A stretch of DNA of 64,000 nt from Larimichthys crocea (Eukaryota; Chordata; Actinopteri; Sciaenidae). Numbering within the stretch: position 1 is the stretch's first letter; every line of letters begins with the position of its first letter. Made by a program: the position numbers and the translations under genes. This document shows positions 52,740 through 63,119 of the stretch, piece by piece. The stretch is from assembly GCF_000972845.2 (NCBI RefSeq), contig NC_040033.1, positions 3,066,241 to 3,130,240 on the forward strand, read 5' to 3'. Under the pieces are notes generated by a model, which searched no databases, had not been told where the DNA came from, and saw only the letters and a program-made list of their open reading frames with translations.

Positions 52740-53482
52740 CAGGGGTGTCCAAACTTTTTTAAGATTTGACAATGTGAAGATCTCCAGGGGCTAATACTAA
52801 CATTTAAATAAACAATAAAAGCTACATACAAATGCACTGTTCTCTAACAATTTTATTTTCATTGTCACAATTAACTTTTTTTTTTTTTTTAAATGGCAAT
52901 GTCGCTAAATCTAAACCATTAAGACGTGAAAAAATCTAAAAAACAATTCTGCCTTTCCTTTACATCTGAAGTCAGATAACAAAGAAAAAATGCAAAAGTC
53001 TGTTCATATTTAACTTTAAAACATATCACTCGTGTTCTTCTATTTCACAAGAATATTCTACAGGTGCAACACCAGCAGTTATGTCCTTTTCAAATAATGC
53101 CAAATTTACCAGCCATAGCATGCATTCACACAGGATCAGGGATTGCAGCAACTCGTAGCAGGGTTGTCTGGTGGTGGGGGGGTGAGGAGAGCATAACGTG
53201 CTGTGAAACAATCAGGAAATAACTTTTTATTTCTCTGATTAACAGCTTTATCGATGCCGTCACTCGCTCACTGTTATTGTTACTCTATGTCTCTCTCTCG
53301 CTCTCTCTCTCTCTCTCTAATGATTGGACACAATTCAAATTAAACTTCTTTGTGTCATAGACTCTGCTTCAGAGACATTTCAGGCTGTCTGTGGAGGTTT
53401 GACCGATCTCAGTGTTTTGATTGCAATTTACGCTGCAAAATAATGACACAAAGAAGTTTAATTTGATTTGTGTCCGATGATT

Positions 53483-53525
<43 letters not shown>

Positions 53526-53755
53526 GAGTAACAACATGCCCATAGCAACACACCTCAGCTCCCCTCACCCCCCCACCACCGGACAACCCTGCTACGAGTT
53601 GCCACATCCCTGATCCTGTGTGAATGCACGCTTACAGTATCTGACAATCCTAGCAGGCCATTTTAATATATTATAAAAACGAAGCTAATACACGGCCGCA
53701 TGAAATCTGACCGCGGGCCGTGATTGGCCCCCGGGCCAGACATTAGTCATGCCTG
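52740..53755. mobile_element. Non-autonomous hAT transposon with long internal foldback, 1,016 bp
   Basis: The left end CAGGGGTGTCCAAACTT and the right end ATTAGTCATGCCTG form a weak terminal inverted repeat beginning CAG/CTG. They are flanked by the exact 8-bp duplication CTTTAGTG (52732-52739 and 53756-53763). Near the right end GCGGGCCGTGATTGGCCCCC is typical of this hAT group. Inside is a long imperfect inverted repeat (arms about 53121-53357 and 53444-53628) that includes complementary (CT)n and (GA)n tracts. It has no coding capacity. Confidence 0.88.
53121..53628. repeat. Long imperfect palindrome inside the hAT element
   Basis: The left arm, running TGCATTCACACAGGATCAGG to TTAAACTTCTTTGTGTCA, is mirrored as the reverse complement in the right arm from TGACACAAAGAAGTTTAA to CCTGATCCTGTGTGAATGCA. 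Shared inner blocks include CTCGTAGCAGGGTTGTC with GACAACCCTGCTACGAG, and the (CT)n tract with the (GA)n tract. The loop is about 86 bases. The left arm is about 50 bases longer because of an insert around 53200-53270. Confidence 0.9.
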
Positions 53756-54223
53756 CTTTAGTGAGTACAATGTCATCATAACCCAAAGAAATGATGACCC
53801 AATTTGTAATAAACTAAAATGGACCTTCAAAAGACATCTATGGGTTATCTTGATCCTGGACCTGTCACTTTACATTACATGATGTGACATTTAGATTACA
53901 TGACTCTTTGAGAACTCTAGTGAGGTCATTTGGAGGAAGGCTGCATGCTGCGCTGGGCACAGAAAGCACATACGGAGTGGCAGGGGAAAAAAAAGGGGTG
54001 GAACGGTTGCTGGGACATGAGCGCAGGAAAGGAACTGCTCTGACAGTAATAATACACTGCCACTGATTTCACTGATTAGCTCCTTTCTCTGGTTGAAGGT
54101 GTATTATTCGGGGAAATCAGCCGCTGTTGTGTTTGCTTGGAATGAAACGTTGCCAACTTGGGTCGCGATTGAACGGCGTTCGAGAAGCACTGGGCTACAT
54201 ACATGACGTGCTCTCCAACTTAC

Positions 54224-54274
54224 ACTTATTTTTGTCCCCTCGTCATCAGGATCAGGCTCTGGTATCATCTCCAT
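54224..54274 (-). CDS. vstm2a: vstm2a-like gene, internal exon (17 codons, part of V-set Ig domain)
   Basis: On the minus strand a pyrimidine-rich tract ending in CCCAG precedes ATGGAGATGATACC, and the exon ends AAAATAAGT followed by the strong donor GTAAGT. It is 51 bp, exactly 17 codons (MEMIPEPDPDDEGTKIS), phase 0 at both ends, so it joins in frame to the exon at 51040. The acidic run followed by GTKIS matches the short exon I remember from mammalian VSTM2A, which also ends in GTKIS just before TVKVQGND. It covers the loop between the C' and D/E strands of the V-set fold. The ATG is an internal codon reached by splicing, not the start of translation. The upstream exon with the first Ig cysteine and the IQWW motif is not in the window. 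Confidence 0.85.
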
Positions 54275-55117
54275 CTGGGAACACAGAAAGCAACAGAAAG
54301 AGAGAGGAAGCATTAGCAGAAGTGATAGCAGCATGCTGAGTACTGTGTGGCTCTCAAAGAGTCACTGAGGACACATTCAAAGATGTTTTTTTTTTGTTTT
54401 TTTTATGCAAGTCTAGTCTCAAACTCCCCCAAAACCGGCTATGAAATTACAAAAAAAAAAAAGGCACCATCTATCTGCTGATGGTCATAAATCATTCATT
54501 CCAGCACCGGCACACAATTTGCAGACTGCATTGCTACTATTCTGCCTTTTAAAAATGAATGCACAAATATATCACTTTTGCAACTGTTCTTGATTTTATT
54601 TTTAGATTCTTTTGAGTGCTTTTGCAGAGAAATTAAAAAAGCAGCTTCCAGACGTTACGGCGAATCAAGGGGACAAACCGGTTCAGACCAGGATACTATG
54701 TGACAAACTAACAGCTTCCTGAGACAAATTGTGCCTCAAAAACCTCCATCGGTCTCCGCAGTAAAAGTATTATTACCCATGAAAACTTATGACGAATAAT
54801 AAATGTCAGAAGGCCTGAAATAGCTTTTCAGTAAAAGAAAAAAAAGAAAAAAAAATTTCAAAATGGAAAAAAAAATACTGAACAGCAGAGTAGCTCTGGG
54901 GCTCAAGAAATGTGTCTGCATGAGCTGCGGTGACATAATTCCAGCATGGTGGCAAGCACTAAGCCTACAGCCTACATCATGGACTGGGCATTGATTTTAG
55001 AGGCTATAATTTATTTATCCCACATCGGATGCCAAATGGATGTGTGCCCGGGAAGAAAAAAAAAAGTCTGCTGACTACAAAGCTGAAGAGGAGCAAGAAT
55101 GCTGCAGCAGAAAGAGG

Positions 55118-55142
55118 GAGGAGGAGGAGGAGGAGGAGGAGG
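55118..55142. repeat. (GGA)n microsatellite
   Basis: This is a run of GGA/GAG trinucleotides in the upstream intron. Confidence 0.95.
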
Positions 55143-55249
55143 AAGTTCCTCCAGAGGACATAGAAGCTATTGGCTCCACGGCTCAGATAAAAAAATAAAA
55201 GGAAGGGCAGGAGAGGGATAAGATGGCTACTTATGAGCATTCGCAGCAG

Positions 55250-56330
55250 AGAGCGTTCCTTCAAGTGCTGTAATTACCTCGGAGGAGCCGGCGCGCTTTT
55301 CTCTGGAGGTTGTTCGGCAGACAGGTGATTAATGAGCAGAATTAGGAGCCATAGCTTTCTCTGTCTACATGTATGCATGACTCTTACATCTTGACTTCAC
55401 AGATGGACCTGGCACCCTCTATTGTATCAAGGAGATGTCTTTAACGGCGAGGCAGGATTAATTGTCCTCCGTCTTGGCGTCGGACTGTTTCAAGTCATCA
55501 ATTTCAACCTTCTCTTTTTACAAACTTCACAGTTGTTATACGGGCTTGGGTGTGCAGTCTATATATGTCACCTGAGGAGGATAAAGTTAGACTTCCACTG
55601 CAGGACAGTCACTCTGCTCTGGTGTGCGCACACTGGCTGCTGCCTTCAGGAAAACATGGCCACAGTGACAAATTAGGGTGGAGAAAAACGGTTTAATTGC
55701 TTCTCAAACATTTCATCACGGCAAATCCTACGGGGCTATTCAAATGGCTTTTTATCACAGCACAGCTGAATTATTTCCCAGCGTCCAGTGAGCAATTAGT
55801 ACGATTTTTGTCATATAAACAGTTTTAATTCTTTGTTTTAATTAAAATCCGTCTGACAAAGCACCATCAGCATGTGGCCAGTGCTCTGTTGATTGGTTTC
55901 CAGTTTGGAACGGTGAGTGGCTATAGCCTTTGTCAAGATTTGGGAATTTCAATAGAACTTAATTGAGATTTAAATCAGTCAGCAACGCATCAAGAGTCCT
56001 ACACCCTCCATCGTCGGATTGTACTCGGAGCTTTTAAACAGCTCTGTGTCTTCAGTGGCTCTGAAGGGGCTTTGTCAAGTCTGAGAAAATAACCATGATG
56101 ATGTCAACGGGGTTATCTCTTGTTGGGCTCGGAGACTACAAGTTCTTAAGGCAGAGCCACAAATTGGGGGCATGGAGATGTTTATCAGTGAGCATCTGAA
56201 GAGACTGCAAGGATGTTTTTGGTTTTTTTTGGAGCTCAGCCCTGATGAAGATGTTGATGATGAAATTTATTTGGAGAAATGCTGGGAAATAAGCACGCCA
56301 TCATTAGCTATATTTTGTTCTGACTGATCA
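55250..56330. promoter_or_regulatory. Candidate cluster of intronic conserved non-coding elements
   Basis: This is the most enhancer-like stretch of the window. It has about 1.1 kb of complex sequence with repeated homeodomain-type cores: GTGATTAATGAGCAGAATTA near 55325, GAGCAATTAGTACG near 55790, TTTTAATTAAAATCC near 55835 and AACTTAATTGAGATTTAAAT near 55957. GC-balanced spacers and words such as CATGTGGCCAGTGC lie between them. It begins about 1 kb from the 51-bp exon inside the same gene. No coding signature was seen; conservation was not tested. Confidence 0.45.
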
Positions 56331-56495
56331 AAGGCCTACTGTCATAAATTCTTGAACCGCTGTGTACATTCTGCGGCTCGGCGATGTTTCTGTCGCTTTG
56401 ATTTCTCTTTTTCATTGCAAACTCTTTTGATGCTGAGACAGAGCACCAAGCCGGAAATGTTAGGATCCAAAGTAGCTGCCAGTCCGAGAGTCTGC

Positions 56496-56831
56496 GTGAC
56501 ATTATTTGTCTGTTTGTACACCTGTTCAACATATGCCCTCGTTCCTTCTTCGTGCCGTTGTAACGTAGGTCCTGCTCAATTTGCATGGCATTGATCGCAA
56601 ACACCTGCGTAAGTAAATTAGCCGCCGTCATTGCTCAGGGCGTAGCACAGCCTCAAGTACACTCTTTTCCTTGCTGGGTCTTTAGAAACGCCGAGGTCTT
56701 ATCTCCTCAACTGTGGCAGTTTGGTATCTCCGTGAAGGCAGGAAGGTAGAGGAAGATGCTATGCTACAATCAGGGTGCCAAGAATGAGGAAGACTCTTAT
56801 GGTCAACCCTCCGTCTGCAGGTTTGTCAGAG
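56496..56831 (+). repeat. Copy A of a diverged direct duplication
   Basis: This aligns by eye with 58006-58307 in the same order. Shared blocks are GTGACATTATTTGT, CCTCGTTCCTTCTT, TTTGCATG plus ATTGATCGCAAACAC, GTCATTGCTCAGGG, AGGTCTTATCTCCTCAACTG, GCAGTTTGGTATCT and GTTTGTCAGAG. Differences are substitutions and short indels. The two reverse-strand frames over it share a peptide, but an in-frame stop and a 2-base indel show this is not protein conservation. Confidence 0.88.
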
Positions 56832-57677
56832 GAATGCACTTCACTCATATTCCAACATGTTTTTATTTATGAAGAAAAATGAAGTGAAGAAACACCCTCC
56901 CAAAATCACTCAGACCTATTTCCATTTTTCTCCATTCAAATATTCATTATTCTATTATCCACCACTTGCCAATGTCCTCCCTTCTACTTTGGTGACTCCG
57001 TTCCTGTTCCAGCTGCAGCCTCTAACTGAAGCTATGTTGTGCACTGTCAATTCCACATCGCTGATCTGGTTAAATTCTGTGCAATAAGCATCAGACTATT
57101 TTAAAATAAAATGATCACCAGTCTCTGTGTTTACTTTGTCGTTTTGATGAATTACTCAGCACACTGTCTGCTGCAAAGCAACAAGCATGTTGGAGACAGG
57201 CGCGCTGAAAAGAGTTCACATAACCTCACGGAAAACCGCAGATCAATTAAAACTCCTCTTTCGGCTAATAACTCTCTCAGCACCGTCTGCTCCTGCTGCT
57301 CCTCCCACAGTGTCTCCGTGATACAAAACACCAGGTAACCAGGGCAACGACTGTGTGCACCTGATGCTCCGCATTTTTAATCGCAATACAGGTAGTAAAA
57401 CATGATGACAGCACAATCTGCATCTTTTAGCCCAGTTCAGCTCAGACTCTGACTAAATCCTGTTTGATCAGCTCTTTTCCTTCGATGCATATATATTAAT
57501 GTTCCATGTCACAAACCAAAAAACTCTTTGAAGATGGCTAAAATGTCACCATAACTGCAACATAAGCTTGGGACAAACCTGAAAACCGGCTGAAGCCTAC
57601 AAAGACTGGACAGTTATTTTTTGTCTTTGACAGACAGGAAGGAGCATAAACTTTACGACTGAGCGAATACACTACAT

Positions 57678-57800
57678 CAGGGTTTCTCAGACTTTTGACA
57701 CCTCGTACCACCTCAGAAAATATTAGGCTCTGGAGGTAACACTATTGTGACAGATGTTGAAATACAGTAGTGTGGGCCGATCCAGTTTATCTGTAGGAGG
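57678..57800. mobile_element. hAT-like 5' end fragment
   Basis: CAGGGTTTCTCAGACTTTTG, followed by CGTACCACCTCAGAAAATAT and TTAGGCTCTGGAGGTA, matches the start of a widespread vertebrate hAT group. A matching right end and target duplication were not found, so it is probably truncated. It lies between the two copies of the intronic duplication. Confidence 0.55.
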
Positions 57801-58005
57801 TTGACGCAGGAGGCAGGTTAAGACGATTATTTATTGGTGAGTGCTGTTGGATTCTGAACGGAACCAGAACAAGAAGTAGAGCTAATTTGTCAGAAAGCCA
57901 AAGTCTAAAGCCACAATTTTAGTGCTATATGCATGTACTATAGTGATCTCATAGTGTATTTGCATTCAGAATGCTGTAGTATTTTGATAGAAAACAAAAA
58001 GAAAT

Positions 58006-58307
58006 GTGACATTATTTGTTTTTATTTGAACATCACAGCTCCCCTCGTTCCTTCTTTGTGACGATGTAAAGTATGTAGATGTAGGTCCTCCTCCATTTGC
58101 ATGTTATTGATCGCAAACACTTGGGAATGGAAATTAGCTACGCTGTCATTGCTCAGGGTGTAGCACTGCCTCAGGCACACTCGTTGGGCTCTAGGTCTTA
58201 TCTCCTCAACTGTTGCAGTTTGGTATCTTGGTGAGGAGGAAAGACGTGGTAGAGGAATCAAGGTGCCAGGGAGGAGTCTCTCGGGGTTAAACCTTCGTTT
58301 GTCAGAG
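58006..58307 (+). repeat. Copy B of a diverged direct duplication
   Basis: This is the partner of 56496-56831, offset by about 1.5 kb and in the same orientation. A 175-codon antisense frame runs over it and beyond, but the frame is not kept in copy A and no domain is recognisable. Confidence 0.88.
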
Positions 58308-59147
58308 CAGGTCAGCTTGACCAATATATCAAAATTAGTGAGAACTAACCATAGATATATGTGTACATTACATGAATAACTGTATCGACTGATACTGAAA
58401 CATGCCACCAGTGGTACCAAAGAAGCGCAGTGCAGTAGACAACGCATTGAACCATGGGCAGTGACCTCTGTTGTTCTATTGGGAGATGACACTGTAAATC
58501 CTCTGAGAACGCCAACAGTCACATGTTCTGGCACCAAAACAAACATCACTGGAGGGGAGTAAACTTGGCAAAATGAAAGCCAACTTCAGGTAAAGGTGTT
58601 TCAGTTGCCGTGTCCACATCGCAATCACAATCTGCTCAACAGTCATGTGTGTCCCCGCCTTGGGGAAGGTTTGCTCAGCAGATAGTCGGTTATATTTTCA
58701 TGTGGAACTAACATTTCCACCACCGTGGCTCTGAGCATATGTAAACAGGAAGTGGATCAAACATTTGATGTTTTTTATTCGTTAAAGCTAAATTACCGAC
58801 CTTAGAAACATGTAAACCGCGCCGTGCACCCACCCACAGACATCTTTTTATCTTTAATGATGTATTCCTCTACTTGTGCAGCCGGAGCTGCCTCTGAGCT
58901 CACACACATCCAGCAAATTCAGAAAGAAAAAAAAATGCAGCATTGTAAGAACCAACATAGTTTTAAATTACAGAGTTACAGAACTGCATGCATGGCTAAC
59001 GTTACACACAAGTCAGCACACAGACTGATTACACACAGCAGTATTTTAAAGAGCCATCAGTTCTGCATGCATGTGAACAGCGGGCGAGGATGAAAGGAAG
59101 GAATATTTTGTTTTCTGCTGTGCCTCCAGGTCAGATGACTGCGCTCG

Positions 59148-59230
59148 CCTTGTTCACACATTGGGAACAAATTCATGTCTGGCTTCACCCTTGTTCACAC
59201 ATTGGGAACAAATTCATGTCTGGCTTCACC
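59148..59230. repeat. Perfect tandem duplication of a 41-bp unit
   Basis: 59148-59188 and 59189-59229 are identical. Each unit contains TTGTTCACACATTGGGAACAA, whose ends TTGTTC and GAACAA are inverse copies. The absence of any mismatch suggests a recent duplication or a polymorphic site. Confidence 0.95.
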
Positions 59231-59239
59231 TCTACCTTT

Positions 59240-59850
59240 CAAATATTTTAAAATATTTGATCTAAATTGACTCTTTGAATTTGCAGCCCACTAAAACACC
59301 CCAAAATTAGGCAGTATTTTATGAGCGTGAACCCATTAGTCACCCGGCACTGTACAAACGCAATTAAGGTAATTGTGGCATAATGAATGTCCAATATCAA
59401 TTCAGAATCCCGACATTTATCATCCGCTGTAAAAGGCATTTATCTGCCACTAAGATGTTGCCGCCGTGTCCTCAGAAAGAGCAGATGAAATGTTTCAGTG
59501 TTTTAAACAGAATAATCTCTCTCTTGCATTTAGCCACTTCGGCTTGTCAAAAAGACTTTTTCCTTATCTAAATATGTACCTTTTTCCCCCACGAGGAAGT
59601 TTCATGTCTGTGACAGCAATGTAAAAGTTTTCAATGACACCGTCGAAATAAACCTCCATTATTTTTCCATTTATATTTCATTTCTGTCGCATGAGTGCCT
59701 TCTGAGCCAAAGCTGCGGCCGCTCGCAAGTATCTCAATTTCAATCGCTTGTCTCTTTATTGCAAAACCCCTCCACCATGACACGCTGCCATTCTTCATGC
59801 AAATCTCAAATTGACTTATTGTAAAATGTGCTCTGCAATTATTGTGCAAG
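59240..59850. promoter_or_regulatory. Candidate conserved non-coding element / enhancer in the upstream intron
   Basis: This complex block contains CGCAATTAAGGTAATTGTGG (59359-59378), with two head-to-head homeodomain cores; TTTATCATCCGCTG; CATTATTTTTCCATTTATAT; and the octamer-like CATGCAAATC near 59797. The CpG-bearing GCTGCGGCCGCTCGC near 59712 is unusual for the surrounding DNA. No coding signature was seen; conservation was not tested. Confidence 0.4.
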
Positions 59851-60524
59851 AAAAAAAAAAAAAGAGAGAGAAAAAAGCTTTATTGAGTTGCTGAGACTAA
59901 ATTAACGTCACATGAAGAAAAAATGGTCATCACTTAAAGTGAAGCATAGAAAGGACCACCCTGTGCGGCTGTGATTGTGCTGCAGCTCTTACTGTGACGG
60001 GATAAGATCTGAGAGAGAGAGAGAGTCCCTGACCCTCGGTGATAGACGTGCATGGCCAATCAAAGCACATTAATAAGACCTAATATTATAAACCCGGAGT
60101 TTACCCAGCAATCATCGCTTTTACAAACACAAACAATCAGAGGAGGTTAAACTCAGGTCGTGGACTTCATGTGACACATTAAATGCTGTAATCTTAAGCC
60201 ATGGTGGTGGATGAAATGTGTCATTATATACCACAGTGAAAAAGCTTATCATCACCAGTTTACAGAAAATAACGCCGGCTTAGCAGTGCTATTGAAATAC
60301 ACATTAAAAAAATCCCTCTAGATATGACAGCAAGTGGTGATATTTAACTTAAATGCCTCTGTGATGTGATACGCATCAAAATGAGTCTCAAGACATCTGG
60401 ATGTAAACGTATCTTTGTGTATACGGTGATGGAAAGTGCATGAAGAGTAAAAGTGTATTTAATCTGAGAATTAGATGACACCTTTAAAGGTGCTCTCAGG
60501 GTGGTGCGTTTCTAAATAAATAGT

Positions 60525-60735
60525 TGGTAATAGCGGCAGCACAGTGGTTTGCACTGAAGAAGCAAGAAGGTTCTTGGTTTGAACCTCGGCTTGGGCCTTT
60601 GTAGAGCTTGCATATTCCCCCATGTCTGCTTGGGTTCTTTCTGGGTACTCTGGCTTGCTCCCACAGTCCAAAGACATGCAGGTCATGGGGGGTGAATGTG
60701 TGCATGTTTGTATCTCTGTGTTACCCTGAGATGGT
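60525..60735 (+). mobile_element. SINE/LINE-derived dispersed repeat
   Basis: Ordered blocks AGCGGCAGCACAGTGG, AGCAAGAAGGTTCTTGGTTT, GCTTGCATATTCCCCCATGT, TCTGGGTACTCTGGCTTGCT and CCCACAGTCCAAAGACATGC match the same teleost family as 16470-16562, here in longer form. The tRNA-like B-box (TTGGTTTGAACC) is diverged, so no functional Pol III gene is expected. Confidence 0.75.
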
Positions 60736-62009
60736 GGTTGTCCAAGGATTGTCCAGATAGAGACACACTAGGATGTGTATGGACATGTATGCATGTTTGT
60801 ATGTACATGTCCACACTGTTGTTGTATCATATGTGTCTTTATTCTCTGGGTTGGATTTTACATTTCTTTGATTCGTTGTGTTGTGTTTCACTGCCCAGAA
60901 AAAGAGTCCAAATAACAAACACTGCTCTTCCCTCTGTGTCGCCTTTACAGTTTGTGTAATTGACAGTTATTGGGGCTAATTAGACTTGACAGCAGACTTT
61001 ACTCCAAGTCACTTTAATCCAGTTCACAAAGAAGAGAGGATATTTGCGTGCAGCCTGAGTGTCCATCAAACATGGATAAAAATAAACTAAATACAGTTTT
61101 TTTGACCTCAACAGCAGCCAGGTTTTTCCCTGTCGTTACACCTGTCACACATCGCGTGACATTAAACAGCTTGTTTAATCTCACAGTGTCATTTCATTAC
61201 TCCACCCCTCCCTCTTCTTGCATCAGACACACAAATGCAGACCTTGTTTTATCATCCATGGGGTTGTTTTCCATTGTATATGGAATATACTGTAAGCCTG
61301 GTCTCACTCCTCAGATATAGCCCATTGATTATCTATCAGCCTCGAGCAAAAACAAAACGTTCGGTTGAAAGTCTACCTTTCCCACACGATGAGGGCTCAT
61401 CTTTCTCAAATATGATTTGATCCCTCTCTATCCTTTACTGAACACTATGTGCCGTGCTGGAAAAGATGGAGAAAAGTCATTGTTAAGTCATCGTTTGTTC
61501 CTAAAGTACAGTACAAGTAAGGGATGGCTATAAAGTCATGTTCCGAATCAAGAACACCATGTGTCATTATGTGCCCTTCACTAAATGTAACGTCTTTTAA
61601 AGGTTTTAATCAGATGATGTGATATCCTGTAATAACAGTGAGAATCATTTGCAACTTCTGAACAATGTTCCGCACTGTCAGACACACCTTGTAAGTCCTT
61701 TCTGAATCAAGTCTAAAGTCAGATTCATGACTTGAATCCAAATGCAAGTCAATTCCTCCACATTGCCAACCTTTCCTTTGTGATTCTAAATCAAGTTCCT
61801 TCCACCAAAATACTTTAACACCCTTATTAACAGCTGCTGGCTGTGTTCCCTGCACATCTGGATCCATTTTATTATTAGCTGGTGTGTCTCTCCTGTAGTA
61901 TAACTGGCTGAATGTGCACAATGTGTCATAATGTGGGGATATTTCCAGTGTAGCATCAATGGGGGTGTGATAGCAGAAAAATGTCTCAAAGATCTGAAAC
62001 ACCATGTCT

Positions 62010-62360
62010 TGGTGTCAGTCTCTCAGAATCAAAGAGCGAGGCTTTCTTTGTAGAGCCGCCATTTGCTCTGATGATCAATAATGACACAAGGAGAAATCCA
62101 TCATGGAAGAGGCTGAGATAACAGCGTCTCCACCCACAGCAGCAGAAAATAGACCGGCTTCTGATGTAGCAATATGATGATATGTTTTGCCTAAGACAAA
62201 TATGACAACTAAGTGTTCCCACTTTGGAGCCAATTATGCGTGCCCACCCGCTTTGATTGAAAGCGCTGAGTTCACGGCCTTTCTCTGAGGGATGTTGATG
62301 AGGGATGTAGGACATCATGAGCTGAAGTCGAAGTACATGAGGCAACTTCTGACGCATCGA
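62010..62360. promoter_or_regulatory. Candidate conserved non-coding element
   Basis: It contains GCTCTGATGATCAATAATGA near 62070 and CCGCTTTGATTGAAAGCGCT near 62249. The latter, CCGCTTTGATTGAAAGCGC, holds a TCF/LEF-like CTTTGAT next to a short dyad (GCTTT...AAAGC). The block is complex and non-coding by eye; conservation was not tested. Confidence 0.3.
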
Positions 62361-62939
62361 ACATCACAAATTGATGCTGATTAACAATGTAAGAGTATCT
62401 GTGGGAATTATTTTTTTTTCTTGTGTCGATGCTTTGATAGAATATGATGTCTGCAAAAGGCTGCAAGGAAGTGAGAATATAGAAGGCAGTCTGATTTTAT
62501 TTGATGAATATCAAAAAAAAAAGAAAGCTGCCATAATGAAAACAGGATCATCTTCTTTCTATTATAGCTTTAAAGATATTTGCATGACTGAAGACAAGCA
62601 GCCTGACTAAGACGACAAGAGACACCAATACAGAAGACAGATAAACAAAGTATTGACACTGATTCTTACATCATCTTTTAAAATATACAGTCTTCCGACT
62701 CGAAATACAAGACATGGCATCATCTTAACAGAGACTGCCTCAACAATTAAATAAGAAATAGAGAATACAAGACAGACAAGACATCAAATTTTACTCCAAC
62801 AGCCTTTTCTGGAAGATTTTTTTTGGAGACCAGTACGTCAGATGAGGCCTCAAAGGAAAGGTTCAGTCTATCTAAATACAGTAGTACTGTACTGGTGACT
62901 GTAATCCTGTCCATACCAGCCATGATGCAATTATTTCCT

Positions 62940-63119
62940 AATGTGACTCCAATGTCCCTGTTAAGGTTTTTTTGTGGGCAAGTTTTTCCTCACTGGAACC
63001 GAGGGTCTAAGGACAGAGGGTGTCACTCCCTGTACAGATTGTAAAGCCCTCCGAGGCAAATGTACTTTGTGACTTTGGGCTATACAAATAAAATTGATTT
63101 GATTTGATTTGATTTGATT
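62940..63119 (+). mobile_element. Retroposon 3' tail with (GATTT)n end
   Basis: GGGCAAGTTTTTCCTCACTG, TTGTAAAGCCCTCCGAGGCA and GACTTTGGGCTATACAAATA followed by AAATTGATTTGATTT is the familiar teleost SINE/LINE tail. It ends in nearly five GATTT units (63096-63119). No coding remnant was recognised upstream. Confidence 0.75.

Larger units (their letters stand above)
51041..54223 (-). other. Intron of the vstm2a-like gene (3,183 bp)
   Basis: The donor GTAAGT at 54223-54218 and the acceptor ending at 51041 bound this intron. Its main content is the hAT-type foldback element at 52740-53755. The rest (51050-52730, 53770-54215) is AT-rich sequence without recognisable coding or repeat content. Confidence 0.8.

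Noticed and set aside
56940..56980. CCACCACTT as the possible reverse complement of the IQWW codons of the missing Ig exon
   Set aside because: It reads Lys-Trp-Trp, not Gln-Trp-Trp, and no cysteine or framework residues surround it. Other CCACCA sites to 64000 also fail.
58022..58549. 175-codon antisense frame sharing the peptide QVFAIN with 56308-56631
   Set aside because: The likeness comes from the DNA duplication. Copy A has an in-frame stop upstream and a 2-base indel relative to copy B, so the frame is not conserved.
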